From Hyaloperonospora brassicae (taxonomy: Eukaryota; Oomycota; Peronosporomycetes; Peronosporales; Peronosporaceae): 64,000 nucleotides of DNA. Below the pieces are notes generated by a model, which saw only the letters and a program-made list of their open reading frames with translations, was not told the DNA's origin and did no database searches. A program made the translations under genes and the position numbers. Location of the stretch: positions 1 to 64,000 of the forward strand of contig CANTFL010000188.1 in the NCBI GenBank assembly GCA_947650285.1. The letters are read 5' to 3'. Positions 1 to 9,633 of the stretch are shown one piece after another; position 1 is the stretch's first letter, and each line of letters begins with the position of its first letter.

Positions 1-331
1 CGCAGCACCGAATCTAAATCGCTACAAGACCTTGCTACAAAATTTAGACTGATGAATGAGAACTTATCGACAGTTCTGCACAACTTGAATCCCTAGGCAG
101 CAATGCAGTTTACCACCGTCTTTGAATCCATATTTCTCATCTAGGGCTGCAAAGAGGGATGACTTATAATTCTCTGAGTTCTTCGCGAGCACTACATCGT
201 CCACGTAGAATATTCGAAAAGCCACCACTCCTCTCTTGCTGTAGACGTGAGCACGGTTCGGTCTCGCTACTGGTGAAGTCTTATGATCTCAACCAAGCGT
301 TGATCTCCTCATTTCATTCAGTTCCGGACTG
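1..331 (-). pseudogene. Ty1/copia reverse transcriptase remnant
   Basis: Reading the minus strand from about 331 down to 1 gives a decayed copia-type reverse transcriptase. A segment ending in TSSETEPC is followed by a YVDDVVLA catalytic motif (rc of about 183-206), then a stretch resembling LDEKYGFKDGGKLHCCLGIQ and a QSKF block, in the order expected for the palm and connection regions of Ty1/copia pol. Several in-frame stops (for example near 65 and 290) break it. The rest of the element lies outside the window or is lost. The YVDD motif and block order are seen directly; the family assignment is inference from them. Confidence 0.7.
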
Positions 332-658
332 ATGAAGGTCATATAGAGCTCGATCGACACAATTTTCGATCGAGCTCTGTAAGCGGATGCCACGGAATCT
401 TACGTACACGTACGTGCAGAGGAAACAAGTAGACTTACGTGAAACGTGGGTATATGGTATAAGAGAAACATGAGCTCATATAGCAAAGATTATTGGTATA
501 CAAATCTCAAGCCTTTATTAATGACATCAATACAAACACAATAAATTGCAACTAATGGATTTACACCGATTGCGCGCGTACCATATTAAAATGAACGCAT
601 TGTTCGTTGATATAACGGGCAATATGAATTATTGAGCAAAAGTCATCAAACCCACCTT
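332..658. other. Intergenic sequence with one 13-bp hairpin
   Basis: No coding signal. The one visible structure is a perfect inverted repeat, 345-357 pairing with 366-378 (13-bp stem, 8-nt loop). The rest is AT-rich flank of the MULE that begins at 659. Confidence 0.5.
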
Positions 659-727
659 ATATATAGGGAATTGCTAAATTAACACCCCTTTTCCTTAGAT
701 TCACACCCTTCCTTCAAAATCTTATAT
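659..727 (+). repeat. MULE left terminal inverted repeat
   Basis: 69 bp, the reverse complement of 4382-4450 with about four mismatches. It contains AGGGAATTGCTAAATT followed by a CACCCC core. Confidence 0.85.
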
Positions 728-747
728 ACAAGTTACGCGATCGCCGT

Positions 748-976
748 TGGACAAAGACGAGTACTTTCTTTGCCACTTGGCCACGGGTGACATCTTGCGC
801 GCAGCTGTAGCTGCTGGCACCGACAAAGGCAAAAAGGTCAAAGCCGCGATGGATCGGGCGCACTTGTGACCGACGAAATTGTCTTCGGTATCATTAATGA
901 AGCCGTCAGGAGTTCGGAATGCCGTCGTGGCTTTATTCTTGACGAATCTCAACGAACGGTCGTGCAGGCCAAAATG
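748..976 (+). pseudogene. Adenylate kinase fragment captured in MULE
   Basis: Reading from 748, the sequence gives a short [13 protein letters not shown] block, then [13 protein letters not shown], a one-base deletion near 857, then [17 protein letters not shown] and CRRGFILD...RTVVQAKM. These are the AMP-binding and NMP-lid segments of adenylate kinase (AMP + ATP to 2 ADP). The N-terminal P-loop exon is absent because the fragment starts just inside the MULE left repeat. After codon ATG at 974-976 comes GTGAGA, which looks like an intron donor, so the capture seems to be from genomic DNA rather than cDNA. The piece cannot encode an active kinase. Confidence 0.8.
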
Positions 977-1062
977 GTGAGAACAAGAGGAGATACAGAC
1001 GAGTGTCCAGGTTGCAACGCAGAGGCTCACCATAGTTCCCTCTTTTTGTATGCGTTGTCCTC

Positions 1063-1819
1063 GCAACTAAATTTGTACCTGCTGGACTTCAATGAAGTCT
1101 CTTGCGCTGGCTGGGCGTACGTGTTGTGCCTTACAGTGACAAAGGTCCTCAAGGCGCGTAGAGGTGGCGATCTGGACTGGAGCCAAGTGTCACAAATCAC
1201 GTAGAACAATGTGTCACTGCCGCTCAAAGTGGTTCAGACGATGGCCGTAATGGAGATCGTGCACAATGCCGTGGGCTTTGTTCGATCCCCAGTGGGCTCT
1301 ACACTCATGCAAGTGAGCTCTCGGCTATGGCTCATCTGGTTTCTGTCCCGCCTCGGGCTATCTGTTCGGTTTCCCGCTTATGGTAGGGCCTCGTGGAGTT
1401 GCCGCGATACTCTTTTCATGCACTCACTGTACAACGCCGTGCCCAACTTCCTCTTCTTTCTGCGCTACCACATTTTCATGCTGTTTTATCCCTCGGGTGT
1501 GCCTGGTACGTACTTCCTTGCATCTATAATGACCTGCCGCAGGTCGATCCGAGTGGCTTGAATTCGTTGAGGGGCTACTAGAGATCACATAATATTGTAT
1601 CTATTAGGCGAAGTGCTTTGCATGGTGAGCTCGCTCAGCTTTCTCTCCACAGGTGCGCCTGCCATCCAGCTGCCCAATACACACAACATCTCGATCTCTC
1701 TCTGCGTGGTGGTCATCCTCGTGCTAGTGGTGTACATACCAGTCCTGCTCGTCATGTATAGCCACATGCTCACGCAGCGAAATTTTGCGTACTCCAAGAA
1801 AAATATCAAGGCTTCTTAA
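1063..1819 (+). pseudogene. 3-hydroxyacyl-CoA dehydratase (PTPLA/HACD/Phs1) fragment captured in MULE
   Basis: Three plus-strand frames together give an HACD-like membrane protein: LYLLDFNEVSCAGWAYVL (about 1067), LKVVQTMAVMEIVHNAVG with VRSPVGSTLMQVSSRLW (about 1225-1335), a VELPRYSFHAL block, FFLRYHIFMLFYPSGVPG (about 1456-1510), IYNDLPQVDPSG and a C-terminal helix ending SHMLTQRNFAY before the stop at 1817-1819. The family is the ER dehydratase of very-long-chain fatty acid elongation. Several frameshifts and stops break it, and the position expected to carry the catalytic Tyr reads His (RYSFHAL rather than RYxFYAL). It lies directly after the adenylate kinase fragment on the same strand, inside the MULE. 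Confidence 0.78.
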
Positions 1820-2268
1820 AGCAGGATGCGACAAGAGAAGAATGAGAACTGGCAAGGAGCGATCGTGTGCTGAGTGCAGTATAACGTTTAGAAGTCATGA
1901 AGAGCACAAGACAAACTTGCACCCAGTGCGTCTGGTAACCTAACTCGGTTTAATATATTTTCGCTACTATTTGCAGTTTCAATTTAGCTAGCTCGTGCTT
2001 TTCTTGAACGCCTAATTGGATTAAAGCTGATCTGATGGAAACTAATGGATTCGGGAATTTCTTGGTAAACATACTTTTCACCAATGTGTTCTCCAGTAGG
2101 AGCTATAATGTGTTTTGAAGACTTGGAGAATTTTATTTAGCTCTACCGTGTCCAAGCGTAAAAAATACATACACGCACGGTAGAAGGAAGTAAGACAATC
2201 GATAACTGATCAACATCAAGGTGTTATGATTTGTTTTATAAGTATGCATATTATTCTTCAACCTCTTA

Positions 2269-3956
2269 TTACTTTTGAAACTGGCAAGTTCGTTTGTAGT
2301 GACCTAGTTGACCGCAGCACCCACATTTCCTGTGGTGTTGATAATCTGCCTTTTCAACATGATCGAACTCGGACAAGTCTCGTTTTGTGCTGCTTTTTGG
2401 AAGGTTACGGGAGCCAAGGGGACGACCACGACTTTCAGTGTGTACCATCGGATCTTTCAGCTCCACCAATGTGCTGCGGCCTTCCAACAGTTAAGCCACT
2501 TAGGCAAAGAGAACCTTTACTTGGTCATCTAAAAGCTATCTCAACTTCTATTCAAGCATATTCCATTTTACGTTGATCGCCTCAACTTCACCGCTTGCTT
2601 CCTATCATAAAATATAACCACATCAGTCAGCGTTAGTCAAACACACACTATAAAGTAACTGCCATACCGTTACGCCGCGTCTCCAATCCAGATGCCATTG
2701 CTCATGAAAATCGTTTATTCCCAATGCACGCTTGCTGTTCTCGATTTCTTTTGGCTTGTGAGCACAAGGGATGCTCATTGTCGAGGTGAAAACCATTGTG
2801 CAACAAGCTTTTTCTTCTGTGTTCCTCTTGAATTGATCAAGACACTTTTTGAGTGCAAAGGCTGAAATGGTCTCGGATAATGGAGTGAAAGTTGACGGCA
2901 ACCCGGTCAGGTGAAGTAACTTGTCTCTGCTGCGATGTGTTGCTTCGGTTCTAACTTAATGCTCAATTGCAAGAGTCAGTTTGCTGAGCACCGCCAGTAA
3001 GTTCCCTGTTGATACTTGCAGAAACGTTTTACGTACGCATGGGCGCCTTCCACTCGTGATGTAGCTTTGTTGATAAATTGGAGATACCTCGACGTCCAGG
3101 CATTTACAAAGCGATCCTTGTAAATAAGCCACGTATTAGAGATTTATTCGAGAACTTAAGACTTACTGTCAAAAAAGTTTGATAGCTCTTTCCAGTTTTT
3201 TAAATCCCTCTTCCGTGTTAGCAGCCACCAGATTATTCCACTGCTGAAGAAACAAGTTCCATCGCTCGCTCTCCTCAAATTGTCGTTTGCATTTGGACAT
3301 GATGTTTTTGTTGATGTGCCATGTGCACAGCATGTGTGATGAAGATGGAAATATTTTATCGATAGCTGCCATCAGCGACAGTTCACGGTATGTCAAAATC
3401 ACGGCTGGGCGCGTCTCTGGTGTCAGGATGGCTGCAAGTTTTGATAATGCCCACATGCAATCGTTTTGCTTCTCGTCTTTAAGAAAGCAGAAGCCAACCG
3501 AAAATGGACTATTGAAGCTTGTTGTACCAACAATATGAAGTAAGGGGAGTCGGTACTTGTTTGTCTTGTATGTGCAGTCCATAAGCACGACATGATGGTC
3601 TCGGCAAGCAAGCCGAATACTTTCTTTGTGAGCGAAAAAAGGGAGGTTATTGCTCCATCAGCATCACATCTGTGAAAGCGCGTAAAATTGCTTGCTTGCA
3701 AATCATCAAAAAGAACTTGTATAGGTGTCCTTCCATTTATCATCTCCTTTTGAAGTTTCGTACGCTCATTTTACAATGTAGAGAGGTTTGCTAGGCCACC
3801 TTCATTCTCCATAAGAAGGGATGAAAGAATCCCTAACGGTTTAAGATCATCCAATGTCATATTTCTGACAGTATCGGCCTTCTCGCTATTTGGCTTCCTA
3901 TGAGTTGAATGACCAGACGGATGGAGTGACGGCTTGCGATTGTGGCATCTATTCAT
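2269..3956 (-). pseudogene. MULE transposase remnant
   Basis: Four minus-strand blocks lie in N-to-C order. 3956-3771 has RKPSLHPSGHSTHRKPNSEKADTVR (split: RKPSLHPSGHS, then PNSEKADTVRNMTLDDLKP), an N-terminal block of this transposase type. 3588-3169 has the MULE domain, with LMDCTYKTNKYRLPLLHIVG around the first catalytic Asp and MLCTWHINKNI. 2901-2623 carries a SWIM-like zinc region (IPCAH...FHEQWHLD). 2487-2269 ends in RGRPLGSRN and a CGCCGQLGHYKRTC zinc knuckle. The second catalytic Asp appears lost: the usual TDREL-type motif reads LTYREL. With the frame breaks this is a dead transposase. Confidence 0.8.
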
Positions 3957-4381
3957 TACGTTTAACTTCCAATTACCCCCTTTTTAGAGAAATTTCCACT
4001 TAAAAGGAACGGGCAATCAATTTGGCGTGAGCTGGTCTGGCGTTGGCGCTATTTTCCAACCTTTGGTACGTTTACGGCACCTCGGTCACATTTAAGGTAG
4101 ACACGCTTTCCTGCAATCGAACTTTTAATCGTAACAGAATAGCCTTGGCCACGTGCGAACGTCTGCACAGTATCCATAAGTTGCTCCCGACTGGCAAAAT
4201 CAACCTCGGGAAAGGAAGCATGTTATTGCGTGGTGCCCTCTCAGTAAACACTGGAGGAGCTAGACCACAGGCTTGAGTAGTATCTTATGTATTTCTTACG
4301 TATTACTTGCCAATTAATGGCCTAGAAAAATGAGTAATACCTTTGTCAGGAATCAAATCTTAAAATGAATAGGGATTTTAC

Positions 4382-4450
4382 ATATAAGATTTTGAAGGAA
4401 GGGTGCGAATCTAAGGAAAAGGGGTGTGAATTCAGCAACTCCCTATATAT
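4382..4450 (-). repeat. MULE right terminal inverted repeat
   Basis: Partner of 659-727. The outer end reads CTCCCTATATAT before the TA-rich flank. Confidence 0.85.
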
Positions 4451-7400
4451 TAATGTTTGAGTATATATTGCATACATACTGCTTACATTGGCATTTATTA
4501 GTGTCAATCTCATGTGACCGGGTCACCGTCACAGCGGACGTCCGCAACGTGTAGTTATCATTTAGTTATAAGCCACGGCTGTTTTTGGATACGTTCAACA
4601 AAGATGGAAGTCTTGTGCAAATGACAACATATGTTCATTACAGTTCTCTATGCCTTCGACAAACGTGTTCGATAGTCATTTCGACACCTCTATACCTCAC
4701 GTACGTGAAGTTACGAGACCTGCCTACATTTTGTCAGTGCAGGTTAGCTCGTACTGTGTGCACAATAATCCCCCATTATACAACAGGTCTTCAGCAACAC
4801 GCTAAGCGATATACTTCGATGCAATCAATATGACTCCTAGTCCATTTGCGGTTGACCCTTTAACAAACAAATGTGTACATTTGGGCCGCGTCCCATTGCC
4901 GATTCGAGCAAATATATATTTCCAGACCATTCGGGCCCAAGTAACGGTCTCCTACGATCCCCTCTTGTGATGCGCGAATGACATCATAGGTTTGAGGCTC
5001 AGCGTGCGTATCGTCTGCGCAACTACCTTTGTATAACATCGGAACCTTGCACGAATGAGCGCTTTTCCGGCGACGATACCTGGTGCATCATACTTTCTTG
5101 TTGGTGGCATATCAGCAACAGCGTCATTTACATGCCATAACAGAGACAATGTATCGTTGGCCACATATTTCCATCCAATTTAGCTTGTGGCCGACGTATC
5201 GCCACCACAGCCACCGCAGATTTACACACTGAACTCGTAGGACCGTATGCCACGCTCTTCACAGCTACGTAAATACCTTGAGACGGCTAGCCTGGTTTAC
5301 GAGGACCGTCTTGTTGCAACTTCCCTGCACGACAGCGTAATCATGAGGATTCTACGATAGTTTGGGTGGTCTCGATCTAGGTTGAGTTTATATTGAGTCA
5401 TACGCATCGCTAGTAACAAGCAGTTGTTGAGGCGGGGTCACCGTGTACATCCCTGCGCAGAGGCACAACAACAAGTTTGCAAGTTTGCTAGACGGTATCT
5501 ACATCTTAAACTCTTCTCTGGAAGCGGTAGGCCATATCAATGCTCAAGCTCTGAAATGGCATCCTTGTCAAAATTCATCAGCAGACACCACGTGCACACG
5601 CCGTTCACAATACTTCATGTCATCGTCTCGTTCTTGTTAGTAGGCTCATACCATCACCGCGTATAAATGACAGTATTCTGCAAGTCTCCTCGATGGAAGC
5701 CCACACATGTCGCTGGAATGTCTTTCTTCTATACTACCACTTCGGTACACTTCGCGTACCACATCGGACGCGACTTGCACTTGTAACGATCCGGTGGCAT
5801 TGTAGCGTGCTCCCTCTCCTCATATGGTGAACATAGAAGACTAGTCATCAACCATTTTGGCGCCAGCTACGACGGACATTGTCACACTCTGCTCGACTCT
5901 CGAGGCAATTCACACACTCATGATGCATACCACAACAGTGCACTTGCCATCGAGTCTACTCGTCCAGACAGCGACACTACCGCACGGATAAATGGCCCCT
6001 CAAAAGCTCATGTCTGCTACAACAACTCGTCTAGCGCGTGGTAAGTTGACGAATCGGTGGCATATCGCTCGCTCTCGTCCGTCTCAATCAACGCTCGCTC
6101 CTCTTTGATGTCCACCTTTGCACTAGTTCCGCTTTCTCGTCCCTTGATCTTCCGTGCAAATGCTGCCGTCGTGCCGTTGTAGCTCGTTGGAATTTTCTCG
6201 GCACTTTTTCATGCGCGTCGTTTCGCTTGCGTTGCTCGCGATGTCGCGCAGCAACACGACAGGTTTCATCGACACGACGGGACCAAAACTGTACCGTAGG
6301 AAAAGAGTCGGAAGAGTCCCATCGCCAACATGTCTCGCGCCGAACAAAAGATGCAGTGACGTGGACGAGTTTCTTCCCTCCATAAACGTATGAGCACAAC
6401 GAATACCACGACGAACACGAAGCGCTCACTTTGTTTACAGATCGATGGCTACGTTGCTACCAAAGACAAGAGTGCTGTTCGACCCAGCGGCACGGCATTG
6501 TCTCTCTGGACGCCCAAGTCGCTCGAAACTGCGCAGTCACGCAGTAGTAGACATGCAAGTGGAGAGCATAAGCATGGCGTGACAGTCTATAGGATGTGCT
6601 ATCGTATGGTCGCTAGTTAAAACTCGAAGGGGTCCGATATTCACGCAAACGACATCACTAAAGCGACAGCGCACCACATGGTTTTCGATCTATGGTGGAC
6701 AGCCGCTTCACCCCGTCGTACCATTTGAAAGCCCTCTTGTCATGAGCCGGCAGCGCTGTTGCCGGTAAAAGTAAAGCAGACGCAAACTCGCGCACGATCG
6801 TGTGCGGTAATGGACCTGTGTGGCGGAATGCTTCGAAGCGTCGGACGTTCTGTGGACACGTTTGCGTGTCACGCGTCGAGTCGCTGTGTTGTCCGTCGAA
6901 AGAGTCCGATGTGTGGATGCACTACGACGCGGCGTGACGACACTTGCAATTTCTGTCGGCATTGCTTGACCGATTGTTTATCACTGTGTGGACACGCGAT
7001 TCGGGACACCGCACAGGCTGTCGTACACTTGTGTGAAGAAGTCTTCACACTTTGTCGCAATTCGTCTGACAGAGTCTTTTATCAGCACGAGAGACGTCAA
7101 TTTCTCCCATCTCTCACGACGCAGTTACTGCGAGTGCAAAGGACGGCGCTATTCGGGAAAGTGCGTCAGGTGAAAGCCGAATAGTGGAGTGCAAATGCTT
7201 TGTAAGGCAAAAGCTGAATACAGTGTAGTACGATGCACTTCTTTCGCAAGGTCAAAGCCGGAACCTCTCGTCCGCTTTTTCTCTAAGTGTCCGTGTGTGA
7301 ACGTCACGCACGTGATTGGCTCAACTTGATCAGGACGAATATCGCAATAGGCGACATGCAGCGATAGCGTATGCAGCTTTCGTTAGAGGTCAGCAGGAGG

Positions 7401-7676
7401 CACTTCAACGCCGCCCGACAGACTCTCCCTATACTGAAACTCTCGTGCTGGTCAGTACCTGAATATTGACGATTGACACAAACAGGCAGCAGCAGCGGAC
7501 TTAAGTCATCACACAGCTGCTGGATAGATGCGGCCGAGACATTGAGCACCGACAATTCTATTCCACAAACTACGCTTTCCAGTGTCCTTGGCCACATTGT
7601 TGACTTGTGTCACTGATTCAACCCACTGCGGCACGAGCGCCAGCCCAATGACTCTCTCAGGTATCCACTTCTACAG
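4451..7676. other. No supported gene (3.2 kb)
   Basis: Open frames here are short, overlap on both strands and show no recognisable domains, signal peptides or splice-consistent extensions. The longest (6759-7184 +, 141 codons, Cys-rich) has no family resemblance that I can see. 7597-7677 is probably the 3' flank of the eEF1B gamma gene. Confidence 0.5.
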
Positions 7677-8900
7677 TTACTTGAACACCTTCGAGTCGGC
7701 AATGGGTTTGCCCTCCAGCTCGTCTTCGTTGCACCAGTAGGCGGTAATACGGGCCTTTGTCTCGTCGTTCAGCTCCGCCTTCTTCCACGTGTAGTACTCG
7801 GCGTCCGGGTTCGCTTCGATCATGTGCTTCTCCGAGTCGCCACGGAAGAGCCAGCAGCCAGTAATGATGATCTCGGAGCCCTCGACACCGCACACATCCA
7901 TCACGCCAAAAGCGTACTTGCGCATAGCTTCCGAGCGCTGCAGGAAACCGCCCACGGCGTTGCACGTCATAAACATCTTTGTGTTCTCGTTGTTGTAGTT
8001 GTAGTCGCAAAACCACAGCGAGTATCCCTCCGTGTCTAGGTTCTCCCAGAACCACGTCATGGCATCCGCCAAATCCTTTGCGTTCGAGTACTGCACCTTC
8101 CACGCGTCCAAGCTCATCGACGACGGCTTCTCGCGGTTCAGCACAGCCAGCGGGTGCTCCACCTTCTTGGGCTTTGGCTCCTCTTCCTTCGGGGCGGCCT
8201 TCTCTTTCTTTGGCGTCTCCTTCTTCTCCTTCTTGCCCGAGTTGTCACCCTCCGCGGTCAGCGCAACGTCAATAAGTGGCACGTCACCAACAATAGCCTG
8301 GAACTCAGGCTGGTTCACCAGCGTTGAGAACCAACGGTTCACAGCCGAGAACGGTTTGCGGAACTCCTTGTCAAGCACAAACTTAAACGGGTACACAAGA
8401 GCCGAAGCAACAACAATGTCGGCGAGCGTCACCTGCTCGCCCACCAAGTACGTGCGCAGGTGCAAGTGGTTCTCCAGAGTCTGAAGAGCCTTCTTCACGT
8501 CGGCCTTGGCCCTCGTCAGGGCAGCAGCATTGAACTGACCAACGCCCAAGACAGGGTGCACCCACACTTCCAGAGGTACCTCGAGCTCGTAGGCGGAAAA
8601 GTCAATCCACGAGTCCACCTGACCCGACTCGAAGAACGTCTTGCCATACAGACCCGTGTCTGGACGCAAGCGAGCAATGTAGCGGGCAATGGCGCCGCTC
8701 TCAAAGATACACCCTTCATCCGTCTCGAGGATCGGGACCTTGCCAGTGGGCGTTTTGGCCTTGAAACTTGCTGACTTGATCTCCTTCTGGAAATCAAACG
8801 CCGGGAGCTCCAGGTCAATGCCGTTGTACTCGGCGGCAATGAGCACCTTGAAGACGCGGTAGTTGGCAGGGTACGTGTAGAGCTTCTGTTTTGCCCACAT
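7677..8900 (-). CDS. Translation elongation factor eEF1B gamma subunit
   Basis: A single uninterrupted frame of 407 codons. Residues 1-200 form a glutathione-S-transferase-like fold (N-terminal MWAKQKLYTYPANYRVFK, a TPTGKVPILET loop with ESGAIARYIA, then a helical GST-C region). Residues about 215-255 are a Lys/Glu-rich linker (KKEKKETPKKEKAAPKEEE). Residues about 255-407 are the conserved EF1G domain (NREKPSSMSLDAWK, WFWENLDTEGYSLWF, GVEGSEIIITGCWLFRG). The protein anchors the eEF1B nucleotide-exchange complex that reloads eEF1A with GTP. The ATG at 8898-8900 is preferred over one 28 codons upstream because that extension is a low-complexity Val run read from CAA/CAG-type repeats in the leader. 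Divergent from the GPCR-PIPK gene, with 733 bp between starts. Confidence 0.95.
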   Translation of the reverse strand: MWAKQKLYTYPANYRVFKVLIAAEYNGIDLELPAFDFQKEIKSASFKAKTPTGKVPILETDEGCIFESGAIARYIARLRPDTGLYGKTFFESGQVDSWIDFSAYELEVPLEVWVHPVLGVGQFNAAALTRAKADVKKALQTLENHLHLRTYLVGEQVTLADIVVASALVYPFKFVLDKEFRKPFSAVNRWFSTLVNQPEFQAIVGDVPLIDVALTAEGDNSGKKEKKETPKKEKAAPKEEEPKPKKVEHPLAVLNREKPSSMSLDAWKVQYSNAKDLADAMTWFWENLDTEGYSLWFCDYNYNNENTKMFMTCNAVGGFLQRSEAMRKYAFGVMDVCGVEGSEIIITGCWLFRGDSEKHMIEANPDAEYYTWKKAELNDETKARITAYWCNEDELEGKPIADSKVFK

Positions 8901-9633
8901 AACAGCAACAACAACAACAACAAGACATTGACAGAGAGCGTGAGTACGATAGGGGCGCGTTAGGCACAGCATAAGGTACAGCACGAGAGACCATTGGCCA
9001 CGATCTTAGTACGGGACGAATTGACGACTGAAACGAATGGAGCGGCGTCGCCGGACTGTCAACTGCAATATTTGCAATCGCGAGGCCAATATTTACACTA
9101 GATTGTGGCCAATGTTAGCTTGTGGCTAGGCATGCGGTCGGTCGCGTTGGATTTTATCCGAAAGTGTATCATCGTAAGTGACAATAAAAAACACACATAG
9201 AAACGTCTCGAAAGAACTGTGCGCCACGAACGCGCGCGCGCGCTCTCTCCCACACTCCAGCCCCGCTGCCTGGCGTGTCCAGAACCCAACTGTCTCCGAT
9301 CGGGCGTAAAACGAACAAGTTGCGCCAGCGCGCGATCGCCACGCCACCCGTCGGCAGCAACCCACGAGCAGCAACATAACCGCGCCCACCCACCCACCCA
9401 GCGCTGGCTTCCTCGCCCACTTCCCCCACACTCGAACCACATTCACACGGCCCCACGACACAAAAGCACTTAGAACGTCGACGGGAAAGACTCGGCCGCC
9501 TGCTCCCGCCGCAACGTCCGCCCACGCGCCGCCACACAGCGCCGCCACTGCACCGGCAGACCGACCGACCGACGCGTAAAAGAGCGAGAGAGAGCATAGC
9601 AGGTCGAAGCACAGCGTCCCGCGCGCGTGGCTC
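8901..9633. promoter_or_regulatory. Divergent intergenic region, eEF1B gamma / GPCR-PIPK
   Basis: Contains the leaders and promoters of two divergent genes. The eEF1B gamma leader starts with an (ACA/CAA)n tract at about 8901-8925. Runs of CCCA (about 9384-9402) and GCGC (about 9231-9242) occur. Long minus-strand frames across 9126-9876 are Arg-rich and look like GC-bias artefacts. Confidence 0.5.

Larger units (their letters stand above)
659..4450. mobile_element. Mutator-like element with captured host gene fragments (Pack-MULE-like)
   Basis: The ends are a 69-bp terminal inverted repeat pair (659-727 and 4382-4450) that differ at about four positions. Inside lie a degraded MULE transposase on the minus strand (2269-3956) and, on the plus strand next to the left repeat, fragments of two unrelated host genes: adenylate kinase and 3-hydroxyacyl-CoA dehydratase. 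The adenylate kinase fragment begins about 20 bp inside the left repeat and lacks its P-loop end, as expected if capture trimmed it. A clean 9-bp target duplication is not visible, because both flanks are TA-rich and slip against each other. The transposase is dead, so any movement would need a helper. Confidence 0.8.

Noticed and set aside
650..4460. 9-bp target duplication of the MULE
   Set aside because: Both flanks are runs of TA and no alignment gives a clean duplicate.
6759..7184. Cys-rich 141-codon ORF, possible secreted effector
   Set aside because: No signal peptide, no RXLR/EER or other effector motif, overlaps open frames on the other strand, and no family resemblance.
8901..8984. 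28-codon N-terminal extension of eEF1B gamma
   Set aside because: The extension is a Val run translated from a CAA-type repeat; family proteins start at the M at 8900.
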